A DNA stretch of 34,353 bases from an uncultured Erysipelotrichaceae bacterium (GTDB lineage: Bacteria > Bacillota_I > Bacilli_A > Erysipelotrichales > Erysipelotrichaceae): the NCBI GenBank assembly GCA_900315225.1, contig OMYM01000454.1, positions 1 through 34,353 of the forward strand. The letters are read 5' to 3'. Positions 7,760-15,021 of the stretch are shown in pieces. Made by a program: the position numbers and the translations under genes. Positions within the stretch are counted from its first letter, which is position 1. Every line of letters starts with the position of its first letter. Below the pieces are notes generated by a model, which was not told the DNA's origin, searched no databases, and saw nothing but the letters and a program-made list of their open reading frames with translations.

Positions 7760-8129
7760 TGGTTACAGGCTGGGCATCGACGCCATAGTTGCCGTATTCA
7801 TCGTTGACGAAGATTGCCCAGTATGACGCATCGGTATCATAGTTTGCTTCGATATCATTTACGGTTGTCAAGAAGAAACCGTATTCCGAATCACTGCCAC
7901 TAAAAGAGAAGTCGGTGCTTGCGGCGAGTTCGTCCATGGCTTCTTTTAGCGTTTCGGCATTTGTCTGAAGGTTGTACTTGGTGCTTTCGCCATCGGGGTT
8001 GATGACTTCGATGGTGATTTCCTTGTTTCCTTGCGTTGGTTTTGGGGAAGCGATCTTGTAGATGCCAAGCATGAGGACAAGCGCTACCACAAGGGCGATA
8101 ATCCATTTTACGATTTTGTTGTTTTTCAT
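7722..8129 (-). CDS. Membrane-anchored DUF4430 protein (putative B12-capture protein)
   Basis: 135 aa: an N-terminal transmembrane anchor (residues about 8-27, WIIALVVALVLMLGIY) without a lipobox Cys, then an extracellular DUF4430 domain. The core includes ITIEVINPDGESTKY, GFFLTTVNDIEANYD, SYWAIFVNDEYGNYGVD and GDTYTFTYSKG. This fold resembles the beta domain of eukaryotic cobalamin carriers. The gene begins 6-8 bases after a CGGAGG site, sits under a cobalamin riboswitch and overlaps the S-component gene. A likely role is capturing cobalamin at the surface and passing it to the transporter. That is inferred from the fold and the riboswitch. Confidence 0.85.
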   Translation of the reverse strand: MKNNKIVKWIIALVVALVLMLGIYKIASPKPTQGNKEITIEVINPDGESTKYNLQTNAETLKEAMDELAASTDFSFSGSDSEYGFFLTTVNDIEANYDTDASYWAIFVNDEYGNYGVDAQPVTNGDTYTFTYSKG

Positions 8130-8231
8130 GTTTTCCTCCGATCTGAAACGAAATCTGTCTAAGACCTGGCAAGCATGACAAAAACAACTTTTTGCATGGA
8201 CACATAATGTGCAGCCAGGGTCTCGTGGCTA

Positions 8232-8412
8232 TTGCACGGCAACAGGCAGGTATCCCGGCTAATCGGTCTTCATGTCGCGCCGCCTTCTCGGTTTCCCAAT
8301 GGCGTATTGGCGGACACTCGCGAAATACGGTGACGAGTTCGTGCAGGATTCTAACCTGCTTCCCTATTCTCATTGAGTCCATCATGGACTCGCTGCACCT
8401 GTGCCATCCAGA
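8232..8412 (-). promoter_or_regulatory. Cobalamin (B12) riboswitch
   Basis: Read on the minus strand, the leader contains AATAGGGAAGCAGG, then a TTAGAATCCTGCAC segment, and, near its end, the B12-box form GCCGGGATACCTGCC (8245-8259). These occur in the order and spacing of the AdoCbl riboswitch class. A TACAAT -10 at 8430-8435 (minus strand) would start the transcript just upstream. About 100 bases separate the B12 box from the DUF4430 start and could hold the expression platform that controls the ribosome site. Confidence 0.9.
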
Positions 8413-8503
8413 TTCAGTTTGCACCATACATTGTACACTTTTTTTTGCTAGTGTGTAATACGAATCGTAAAATATCGTATAAGATATATGAAGGAGGGGA
8501 GTT

Positions 8504-9064
8504 ATGACGGATGAAGAGATTATCGAACTGTATTGGGATAGGAACGAGGATGCAATCCATCAGTCGGATGTCAAGTATGGTTCCTATTGTCGTACGGTGG
8601 CGAACAATATCCTGCATGATGCGGAAGATACAAAGGAATGCGTCAATGATACATGGCTTAGGACATGGTTGAGCATTCCGCCAACCCATCCGATGAACCT
8701 AAAGGTATTCTTGGCGAAGATTACCCGTAATCTTGCGTTTGACAGGTATAGGTCTCTCAATACACAGAAAAGGGGTGGCGGGCAGATGCCATTGATACTG
8801 GATGAGTTGACGGAATGTGTGGCGGCAGATAACAATGTTGAAGAAGAAGTAAATGCGAGGGTGTTGGCGGACAATATCTCTGCCTTCCTCTATGGCTTGA
8901 AGCGGAAGGATGCGGATTTGTTTGTGCGCAGGTATTTCTATGCCGAATCCATCGAGGCACTGGGGAAGAAGTTTCATATGACAAAGAACAATGTGGCGGT
9001 GAATCTTAGCCGGACAAGGAATAAACTGAAGAAGTATCTACAAGAGGAAGGGTATGCGGTATGA
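8504..9064 (+). CDS. ECF-type RNA polymerase sigma factor
   Basis: 186-aa sigma-70 family protein. Region 2 is visible as AEDTKECVNDTWLRTWLSIPP and FLAKITRNLAFDRYRS. Region 4 is visible as LFVRRYFYAESIEALGKKF followed by MTKNNVAVNLSRTRNKLKKYL, a helix-turn-helix for -35 recognition. The start follows an excellent AAGGAGGGG site. Its stop overlaps the next gene by four bases (ATGA), and that gene encodes a one-helix membrane protein likely to be its anti-sigma partner. The stimulus and the promoters recognised are unknown. Confidence 0.93.
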   Translation: MTDEEIIELYWDRNEDAIHQSDVKYGSYCRTVANNILHDAEDTKECVNDTWLRTWLSIPPTHPMNLKVFLAKITRNLAFDRYRSLNTQKRGGGQMPLILDELTECVAADNNVEEEVNARVLADNISAFLYGLKRKDADLFVRRYFYAESIEALGKKFHMTKNNVAVNLSRTRNKLKKYLQEEGYAV

Positions 9065-9567
9065 ACAAAGAGACATTGTTTGAAAGCATTGGGCATATCG
9101 ACGATGGGTTGATTATGCGTTCTGAACAAAGAAAACATCTGGCAGGGCACAAGCTTGCTTTGGCCATGGCATGTGTTGTGTTTCTTGCTGTGGGGATTTC
9201 CTTGCGCTTGGTGTTACCGACAAATGATGGCGCAGAGAGTGCGCCAGCGCAACAGGTGAACGATGAAATCGAGTTGGATGACACATATGAACAATTTGCG
9301 CTGGCGTGGGAATATGTTGATGCGGCTCCTGTGATATCTGACAGTGCTTCCATGAGACATACTGTTCTTGATGAGAAAAAGAAATTGGATGTGCGTGGAT
9401 ATGTGTATGTGGATGAAGTGAATCAACAGGCGGTTGTTTGGCTTGGATACGATGGGGAAGGGATCGTGTTGGATCAAGAGGTCGTAGGATTGGACATGGT
9501 CGAGGATGCTAAAAGGGAATTAGAGAAACGCTATTTGGATGCGATCAATGCGCAAGGAGACAATTGA
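9061..9567 (+). CDS. Single-pass membrane protein, putative anti-sigma factor
   Basis: 168 aa with a short cytoplasmic N-terminus (about 30 residues), one transmembrane helix at about 31-51 (LALAMACVVFLAVGISLRLV) and an acidic extracellular domain. No zinc-binding Cys/His set is present, so it is not a ZAS-type anti-sigma factor. The four-base overlap with the sigma gene and the membrane topology support a role in holding and releasing the sigma factor. The extracellular part includes a compact beta-like segment (YVYVDEVNQQAVVWLGYD). Function is inferred from context. Confidence 0.7.
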   Translation: MNKETLFESIGHIDDGLIMRSEQRKHLAGHKLALAMACVVFLAVGISLRLVLPTNDGAESAPAQQVNDEIELDDTYEQFALAWEYVDAAPVISDSASMRHTVLDEKKKLDVRGYVYVDEVNQQAVVWLGYDGEGIVLDQEVVGLDMVEDAKRELEKRYLDAINAQGDN

Positions 9568-10389
9568 ATGCAAAGTTTGGAAAGAAAGATCATCAAGGTC
9601 AATGGGCATAAGGTTCCTTTGTTGATCATAAAGCCTTGCCAGCAGGCGGATAGAGTGCCTGTAGTGGTTTGGTTTCATGGTGGGGGATATGTGTTAGGGA
9701 ATGAGCGGCTTGTGTTTCTGGGAAGGGCTTATGGGCTTGTGGAGAGGTTTGGCGTCACGGTTGTATCGGTGGGGTATCGCCTGGCGCCATGGCATCGCTA
9801 TCCCGCAGCACTAGAGGATTGCTATGGGGGATTGCTGTATGTGAAAAAGAACGCCGAGAAACTAGGCGTTGACGCAAATCAGATCATGATTGGCGGGGAA
9901 AGTGCCGGTGGTGGCTTGACGTGTGCCACCGCAATACTAGCAAGGGATAGGAAAGAAGTGGATGTGAAGTACATGATGCCGTTGTATCCCATGATCGATC
10001 ATCTTGACACGCCTTCTTCCTGTAACAACCATAACAAGGTCTGGAACACACGCAGGAACCATTTTGGCTGGAACATGTACCTGGGAAAGGAAGCCAGGGA
10101 AAATGTGTCGCCGTATGCATCGCCGGCACGGCTAAAGGATTTCCATGGACTTCCCAACGCATATACGTTTGTATGTACGGAAGAACCGTTCTATGATGAA
10201 ACAGTGACATGGTTTGAGAAGCTGAAGGAAGCAGGGGTGGATGCCAGGATCGATGTATATCCAGGGTTATATCACGCCTTTGACATGCTGGAGCCAAGAA
10301 GAAAAGAATCCCTTCTAGCAATCAAACGGTTTGAAGAGAACTTTGCCAGGGTACTGGAAGAAATGAAGAGAAGACAGGAGGAATCATGA
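9568..10389 (+). CDS. Alpha/beta hydrolase (HSL-type esterase)
   Basis: 273-aa serine hydrolase of the hormone-sensitive-lipase group. The oxyanion motif HGGG starts near residue 37. The nucleophile elbow is GGESAGGG, with Ser near 112. The catalytic His lies in YPGLYHAFD near 235, and an acidic residue is expected in the FVCTEEPFYDE region. It is likely to hydrolyse short acyl esters in the cytoplasm, as I see no signal peptide. The ATG directly abuts the preceding TGA, so it is translated in the sigma-factor operon, which suggests it belongs to the same stress regulon. Confidence 0.9.
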   Translation: MQSLERKIIKVNGHKVPLLIIKPCQQADRVPVVVWFHGGGYVLGNERLVFLGRAYGLVERFGVTVVSVGYRLAPWHRYPAALEDCYGGLLYVKKNAEKLGVDANQIMIGGESAGGGLTCATAILARDRKEVDVKYMMPLYPMIDHLDTPSSCNNHNKVWNTRRNHFGWNMYLGKEARENVSPYASPARLKDFHGLPNAYTFVCTEEPFYDETVTWFEKLKEAGVDARIDVYPGLYHAFDMLEPRRKESLLAIKRFEENFARVLEEMKRRQEES

Positions 10390-11156
10390 TAAAGGCGATA
10401 TTCTTTGACATCGATGGGACACTTGTGAGCTTTCAGACACATGAGGTTCCTGCATCTACCCGCCATGCATTAACAACATTACGGCAAAACGGCATTAAGA
10501 TCTTTATTGCGACAGGACGGGGAAAGGATGGCTTGGGTGTCCTTGAGGGAATAACATTCGATGGATATATTACGCTCAATGGACAATATGACTATGTTGG
10601 AACAAATGTAATATACGAAAACCACCTGGCAAAAGAGGATCTAGAGATCCTCTTGCAAGAAATTAGCAAGCACCCTTTCCCCTGTGGCTTTACCATGGAA
10701 AACAAGAAGGTTTTCAATTATCGCGATGAACGAGTGGACTATATCCACTCGATCACCCATAATGACAACCATCCCGCAGGGGATGTGTCCAATGTTGTTA
10801 ACGAGAAGGTGTACCAATGCATGTGTTTCATCGATGCCAAGGAAGAAGAACAGCTAATGAAAAAGCTGACAAATTGTGTCAGCTCACGATGGTATCATAC
10901 GTTTTGCGACATATCCCCCAAGGGAGGAACGAAACAACTTGGCATAGCAAAGCTTCTGGAATATTACGGGATAGATATTTCGGAAACCATGGCGTTTGGC
11001 GATGGGGGAAACGATGTGCAAATGTTAAAAAGTGTTGCTGTGGGGGTTGCCATGGGGAATAGTGAAGAAGCTCTCAAGCAAGTCGCGACCTATGTCACAG
11101 ACGATGTGGATCATGATGGAATCGCCAAGGCGCTTGCCCATTATGGGTTAATATGA
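10386..11156 (+). CDS. HAD-superfamily hydrolase, Cof subfamily (IIB)
   Basis: 256-aa phosphatase. Motif I is DIDGT at residues 8-12, with both catalytic aspartates. A sugar-phosphatase-type cap of class IIB lies in the middle, and motif IV is GDGGND near residue 206. Members act on phosphorylated sugars or cofactors such as FMN and PLP; the substrate here is unknown. The start overlaps the esterase stop by four bases. It is the last gene of its operon. The terminator is at 11246-11273, inside the convergent phosphoesterase gene, whose 3' end overlaps this gene by 62 bases. Confidence 0.93.
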   Translation: MIKAIFFDIDGTLVSFQTHEVPASTRHALTTLRQNGIKIFIATGRGKDGLGVLEGITFDGYITLNGQYDYVGTNVIYENHLAKEDLEILLQEISKHPFPCGFTMENKKVFNYRDERVDYIHSITHNDNHPAGDVSNVVNEKVYQCMCFIDAKEEEQLMKKLTNCVSSRWYHTFCDISPKGGTKQLGIAKLLEYYGIDISETMAFGDGGNDVQMLKSVAVGVAMGNSEEALKQVATYVTDDVDHDGIAKALAHYGLI

Positions 11157-12213
11157 GTTTTTCACTGTCAAGGGAATGGTTCAACAAGTAGTCGATCCAT
11201 CCCTTGTACATGGAATTACCCAAGAAATGCATCAAGGAAGGATACAAGGGATCATTGCGAATGATCCCTTTTTCCCTTTCCCCTAGGCCTTGTTCATAGA
11301 AAACGTAGAATCTTTCGATGAGCTTCATGAGGGAAGACAGGGTGTCGGGTGGGCAATTGTTTTGCTTGAAGATGCCTTGGAATACGACAAGCCTATTGGT
11401 AAACGCCATGGCGTTGTTTTGCTTGGCAGTTTCTTGCAAGGAAGGGGAGAGGGCAATGGGAATCGTCTCATAAGACAATGTGTCGTCGTTGATCGTAAGA
11501 CAGCCAAGTACCTGGGGGGACATGAAGGGCATGGGGACGATGATCTCGAAGATACCATCGTCCTGACGAATGCTGGGAAAGTGCTGGTGGGCGCTAAGGA
11601 CAATGCTTGCGCCTTGTTTCTTTAACAAGCGCGCAAGGTTTTTGTTTTGAATCTGATAGTGTTCCGGGTGGGGTGTCCAGGTATCGAGCAACACATTGTG
11701 GTGACTGAGGAAAAGAGGCAACTGTCCCTGGGTATTGGCAAGCGAGAGTTGTCTTTGGAGCCAAATGATCGTGTCAGGGTGGAATTTGCCCTGGGTGGAG
11801 TTCGCGAAGGAACTATCGTCCATGGCGAGCAGGCGGATGTTGTCCAGCGTTACGCCATGGCTAAGTGAAGCAGCGTCGTATTCACTCGGTGGCATCAGTT
11901 CCTCATAGACATCGCGATAGCCCTTGATATCGCAATGGTTGAAATCATGGTTTCCCGGTACCATGACGATAGGGATATGTTCTCTTCGCAACGGTAACAA
12001 GCGCCTGGCAAGCCTGCGGCGGTCAATGGCGTTGCCAGAGTTGGTATTGTCCCCCAGGATGATAAACGCATCGGGATGAATGTCCTTGACTTGCTGGACG
12101 ATGCATAACAAGACCTCATCGCACCAAGACATCATCGGAACGATGGCGTTGGAGACATTCTTCTGGGTTGTGAAATGAAAATCCGCGGTAACAATGGCTT
12201 TGAATGAAATCAT
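11095..12213 (-). CDS. Calcineurin-like metallophosphoesterase
   Basis: 372-aa protein. The metal-binding signatures are in order: TADFHF (D11, H13), GDNTN, VPGNHDFN, LSHHNV and SAHQH. The domain fills roughly residues 1-250. The remaining C-terminal part is helical and unassigned. The start at 12213 follows AAGGAGGGC; longer upstream readings cross the divergent promoter region. No signal peptide is seen, so it is cytoplasmic. The substrate could be a phosphodiester nucleotide or nucleic acid. The last 62 bases overlap the convergent HAD gene, and codons around 11246-11273 also carry the terminator of the opposite operon. Confidence 0.88.
   Translation of the reverse strand: MISFKAIVTADFHFTTQKNVSNAIVPMMSWCDEVLLCIVQQVKDIHPDAFIILGDNTNSGNAIDRRRLARRLLPLRREHIPIVMVPGNHDFNHCDIKGYRDVYEELMPPSEYDAASLSHGVTLDNIRLLAMDDSSFANSTQGKFHPDTIIWLQRQLSLANTQGQLPLFLSHHNVLLDTWTPHPEHYQIQNKNLARLLKKQGASIVLSAHQHFPSIRQDDGIFEIIVPMPFMSPQVLGCLTINDDTLSYETIPIALSPSLQETAKQNNAMAFTNRLVVFQGIFKQNNCPPDTLSSLMKLIERFYVFYEQGLGEREKGIIRNDPLYPSLMHFLGNSMYKGWIDYLLNHSLDSEKLILTHNGQAPWRFHHDPHRL
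11246..11273 (+). terminator. Rho-independent terminator of the sigma-HAD operon, inside an antisense gene
   Basis: An 11-bp perfect stem (AAGGGATCATT at 11246-11256 with AATGATCCCTT at 11260-11270, loop GCG) runs into a TTTTT tract. It lies about 90 bases after the HAD stop, so it serves the plus-strand operon while also encoding part of the phosphoesterase C-terminus on the minus strand. Confidence 0.8.
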
Positions 12214-12295
12214 ATGCCCTCCTTTTTCTTCATTATAGCAAAGACCAAAGAAATTCTGTGGTATCATACTTGCGGTCAAAAAGGAGGAAACAGCT

Positions 12296-13597
12296 TTGAA
12301 GACAGTGAAATTCGGTGGAACGTCCCTGGCGGACGCAAGACAGATACGCAAGGCGGCACAAATCGTGCGCGCCGATGAAGAAAGATGCTATGTGGTTGTC
12401 TCGGCGCCAGGAAAAAGACAACGCCTGGATGTCAAGGTAACCGACCTGCTCTACAGGGCTTACGATGAATATCTAGCGCAAAAAGACTATCGCCAAGTTC
12501 TTGTCAGGGTTGGGGATAGATTCAATGCGATCGCGGATGAACTGAATGTAGAAATAGATGTAGCGAAGGAAATCGAGACTATCGCCCAGAATATCGAGGC
12601 AGGCAGGGATTACATCGCTTCGCGCGGGGAATATCTCAGTGCCAAGATATTCGCATCATACCTGGGATATGGGTTTGTGGACGCAAAGGACTGTGTGTTT
12701 TTTGAAAGAGGCAGGCTAAACGAAGAAAAGACATACGATGCGATCAACACCATTCTATCCCGTCTTGACAGGGTGGTGATCCCAGGGTTCTATGGATCCG
12801 ATGAAACAGGACGCATACGGACGTTTAGCCGTGGTGGCTCGGATATCACCGGTTCGCTTGTCGCAAGGGCAATGCGGTGTGATGTGTATGAAAACTGGAC
12901 AGATGTCAATGGCTTATTGTGCGCCGATCCAAGGGTCGTGGATGATCCGATTACCATGGACTATGTCTCGTATGATGAATTGCGAGAGCTATCGTATATG
13001 GGTGCTTCTGTACTGCATGAGGATGCCGTGTTCCCCTGTCGCCAAGCGGGGATTCCAATCCACATCCGCAACACTGATCACCCAGAGATCCAAGGAACTA
13101 TCATCGGCCACGAGAAACAAAAGCAGAAAATGGTCTTGGGCATTGCAGGAAAGAAGGGGTTCTCCAATATCCAGATCGAAAAGTCATTGATGAACAGTGA
13201 GATTGGCTTTGGTGCCAGGGTATTGGGCATTCTGGCTGACCATCATATCTCCTATGAACATGCGCCTACTTCGGTAGACACCATGAGCGTCTTGGTGACA
13301 AGCGATCAACTTAAGCATGATCGGGATCGTTTGATCGATGAAATCAAGGACAAGCTATCCCCCGACTTCATTGCGATTGAAGACGGATTGGCACTTGTGG
13401 CGGTTGTGGGTGCTGGTTTTGGCAGTGTTGGCTTTGCGGCATCCTTGTTAAGGGAAGTGGCGCAAGCGGGTGTCAATGTCCGATGCATTGTGGCGGGATT
13501 CTCTGGCATGAGCTTAATCATTGGGGTAAACGAAGATGAATTCGAGCTATGCATGCGATCTCTCTATGACGGCATGATCCATAAAGGACAAGGTTAA
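12296..13597 (+). CDS. lysC: Aspartate kinase
   Basis: 433-aa enzyme that phosphorylates L-aspartate, the first step towards lysine, threonine, methionine and diaminopimelate. The KFGGTS motif lies at residues 5-10, and FSRGGSDITGSLVA forms part of the nucleotide and aspartate site. The ACT regulatory domains are at about 290-430 (GFSNIQIEKS, FIAIEDGLALVAVVGAGF, GVNVRCIVAGFSGMSLIIGV). The start is a TTG at 12296, eight bases after AAGGAGG (12281-12287); no ATG lies between them, and KFGGTS begins four codons later. It heads an operon with an aldo-keto-reductase-like protein and two lipoproteins. The symbol is by family and the paralog type is not resolved. Confidence 0.92.
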   Translation: MKTVKFGGTSLADARQIRKAAQIVRADEERCYVVVSAPGKRQRLDVKVTDLLYRAYDEYLAQKDYRQVLVRVGDRFNAIADELNVEIDVAKEIETIAQNIEAGRDYIASRGEYLSAKIFASYLGYGFVDAKDCVFFERGRLNEEKTYDAINTILSRLDRVVIPGFYGSDETGRIRTFSRGGSDITGSLVARAMRCDVYENWTDVNGLLCADPRVVDDPITMDYVSYDELRELSYMGASVLHEDAVFPCRQAGIPIHIRNTDHPEIQGTIIGHEKQKQKMVLGIAGKKGFSNIQIEKSLMNSEIGFGARVLGILADHHISYEHAPTSVDTMSVLVTSDQLKHDRDRLIDEIKDKLSPDFIAIEDGLALVAVVGAGFGSVGFAASLLREVAQAGVNVRCIVAGFSGMSLIIGVNEDEFELCMRSLYDGMIHKGQG

Positions 13598-13601
13598 GCA
13601 T

Positions 13602-14438
13602 ATGAAAGCAGTAATTGAAGTTGATGCGCCAAGGGGAAAGGATTGGGAGGAGAAAATCCACCAAGGCATGTCCTTGGCAAGACAAAAAGACATCCATTTC
13701 TTTGACGCAATGTCATTGACTTCCCGTTATGTCGTGGGCGATGCGTTGTCTATGGCAGACACGATATCCCTGGGATACAAGACAATGCTTCCTAGGCAAG
13801 AAAAGAGCCTGGTCGCTTTCATCGACCAGGCACTCATGGAACTACGTCGGGATGAGATCGATATTCTTTGGCTTTCTGGTTCTCCCTTATGGCAAAGAAG
13901 ATTGATGGATGCGATAAAACTACAAAAAGCTGGCAAGCTTCGCCAGATTGGGCTTGTCAATATGCGGCTCAAGGATTGTAAACAAGCCCAATCCATCCTC
14001 CAGGAAACAGGAACACAACTCTATGGCGTTCGTTGTGTGTATAACCTGCTGGAGAGAAGAACCCAGGATATCCTGGATTGGTGTGGCGAAAATGATCTGG
14101 CGTTTTGGGCAACGGATCTTCTCGCAAGTGGTTTTCTGGCGGAACAGGATTGGTGGCTGGAGAATATGTTCCCCGACCATATGGCAAGGCTAGAGCCATT
14201 GCGTGATCTTTTGGGGGCGATTGGAGGAAAATACCGCATGACCATGGTAACATGCGCCATGGCGTATGTCATGGCGAAGAAAGCAACCCCGGTTGTTCAC
14301 CTAAGGGACTTTATGAACATGAAACAAATCGAAGACATATGCTGTTTGAAACGAGAAGATGTCTTGGCATTGGAAAACAAAGCGGATCTTGGGAAAGGAT
14401 CATGGGCATATGCCATGGCTAGGAGGTTCGGACGATGA
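13602..14438 (+). CDS. Aldo-keto-reductase-like protein with degenerate active site
   Basis: 278 aa. It resembles the TIM-barrel aldo-keto reductases: ALMELRRDEIDILWL, LQKAGKLRQIGLVNM, VRCVYNLLERR, and VVHLRDFMNMKQIEDI near the C-terminus. The usual tetrad (Asp, Tyr, Lys, His) is mostly missing. Asp35 is kept, but Thr40 stands in the Tyr position and Gly93 in the His position (LWLSG). Lys60 may or may not match the family Lys. It begins four bases after the aspartokinase stop and overlaps the next gene by four bases, so it is co-translated. It may be a non-catalytic relative or use an altered chemistry. Confidence 0.7.
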   Translation: MKAVIEVDAPRGKDWEEKIHQGMSLARQKDIHFFDAMSLTSRYVVGDALSMADTISLGYKTMLPRQEKSLVAFIDQALMELRRDEIDILWLSGSPLWQRRLMDAIKLQKAGKLRQIGLVNMRLKDCKQAQSILQETGTQLYGVRCVYNLLERRTQDILDWCGENDLAFWATDLLASGFLAEQDWWLENMFPDHMARLEPLRDLLGAIGGKYRMTMVTCAMAYVMAKKATPVVHLRDFMNMKQIEDICCLKREDVLALENKADLGKGSWAYAMARRFGR

Positions 14439-15013
14439 AAAGAATACTTCTATGTGTGATGTGTGTATTCTTGTTAACGGGGTGCTCCCTGTCGGAAACA
14501 GGGAACGCCCAAAGACCAGTATATCCCAGCGAGGATGGCCTACAGGTATACGATGGCGTGATGTATGGGGAAGATGTTGTATTTGCCGGGGATTACTATT
14601 GGCATGGCGATTTTAACAAGACGTTGATTGAGATTCCGGATGGTGAAGTCACATGCATTGGAGGCAATGAAAAGTCAGGGGAAAAGCATCTGTTCTCGGT
14701 CATCATGGTGTTGCCCGAGGCAGGGGTGGACATTGTGTCTTCTTTGCCTAGGCAAGAAGACTACAAGCAGGATATACGGGTGGAGAATGTCATGTTCGTG
14801 GTGGATATCCCTGCCTCGGTGGATATGATCGAGGGAATGTCTTCCAAGTACTACTACCCTATTATCGAGGATGAAGATAACATTCTCTTTCTGCATCCGA
14901 CATACTATCTATCGGTTGCTAAGGATCATCCGATATTCACTGAGAAATACGGAAGGTTGTATCGAAGAGACAATGGCATGTTGGTGGAAGGCATTGCCTA
15001 TTGGGATGAGTGA
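14435..15013 (+). CDS. Lipoprotein of unknown function
   Basis: 192 aa with a clear lipoprotein signal (MKRILLCVMCVFLLTGC, Cys17) and a short linker. A beta-rich domain follows, with many Asp/Glu/Tyr residues (LQVYDGVMYGEDVVFAG, MLVEGIAYWDE). I recognise no family. The start overlaps the upstream stop by four bases, and its own stop lies eight bases before the surface flavoprotein start. It probably works at the same surface site as that flavoprotein, perhaps as an assembly or partner protein (inference). Confidence 0.75.
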   Translation: MKRILLCVMCVFLLTGCSLSETGNAQRPVYPSEDGLQVYDGVMYGEDVVFAGDYYWHGDFNKTLIEIPDGEVTCIGGNEKSGEKHLFSVIMVLPEAGVDIVSSLPRQEDYKQDIRVENVMFVVDIPASVDMIEGMSSKYYYPIIEDEDNILFLHPTYYLSVAKDHPIFTEKYGRLYRRDNGMLVEGIAYWDE

Positions 15014-15021
15014 GGTGTCGC

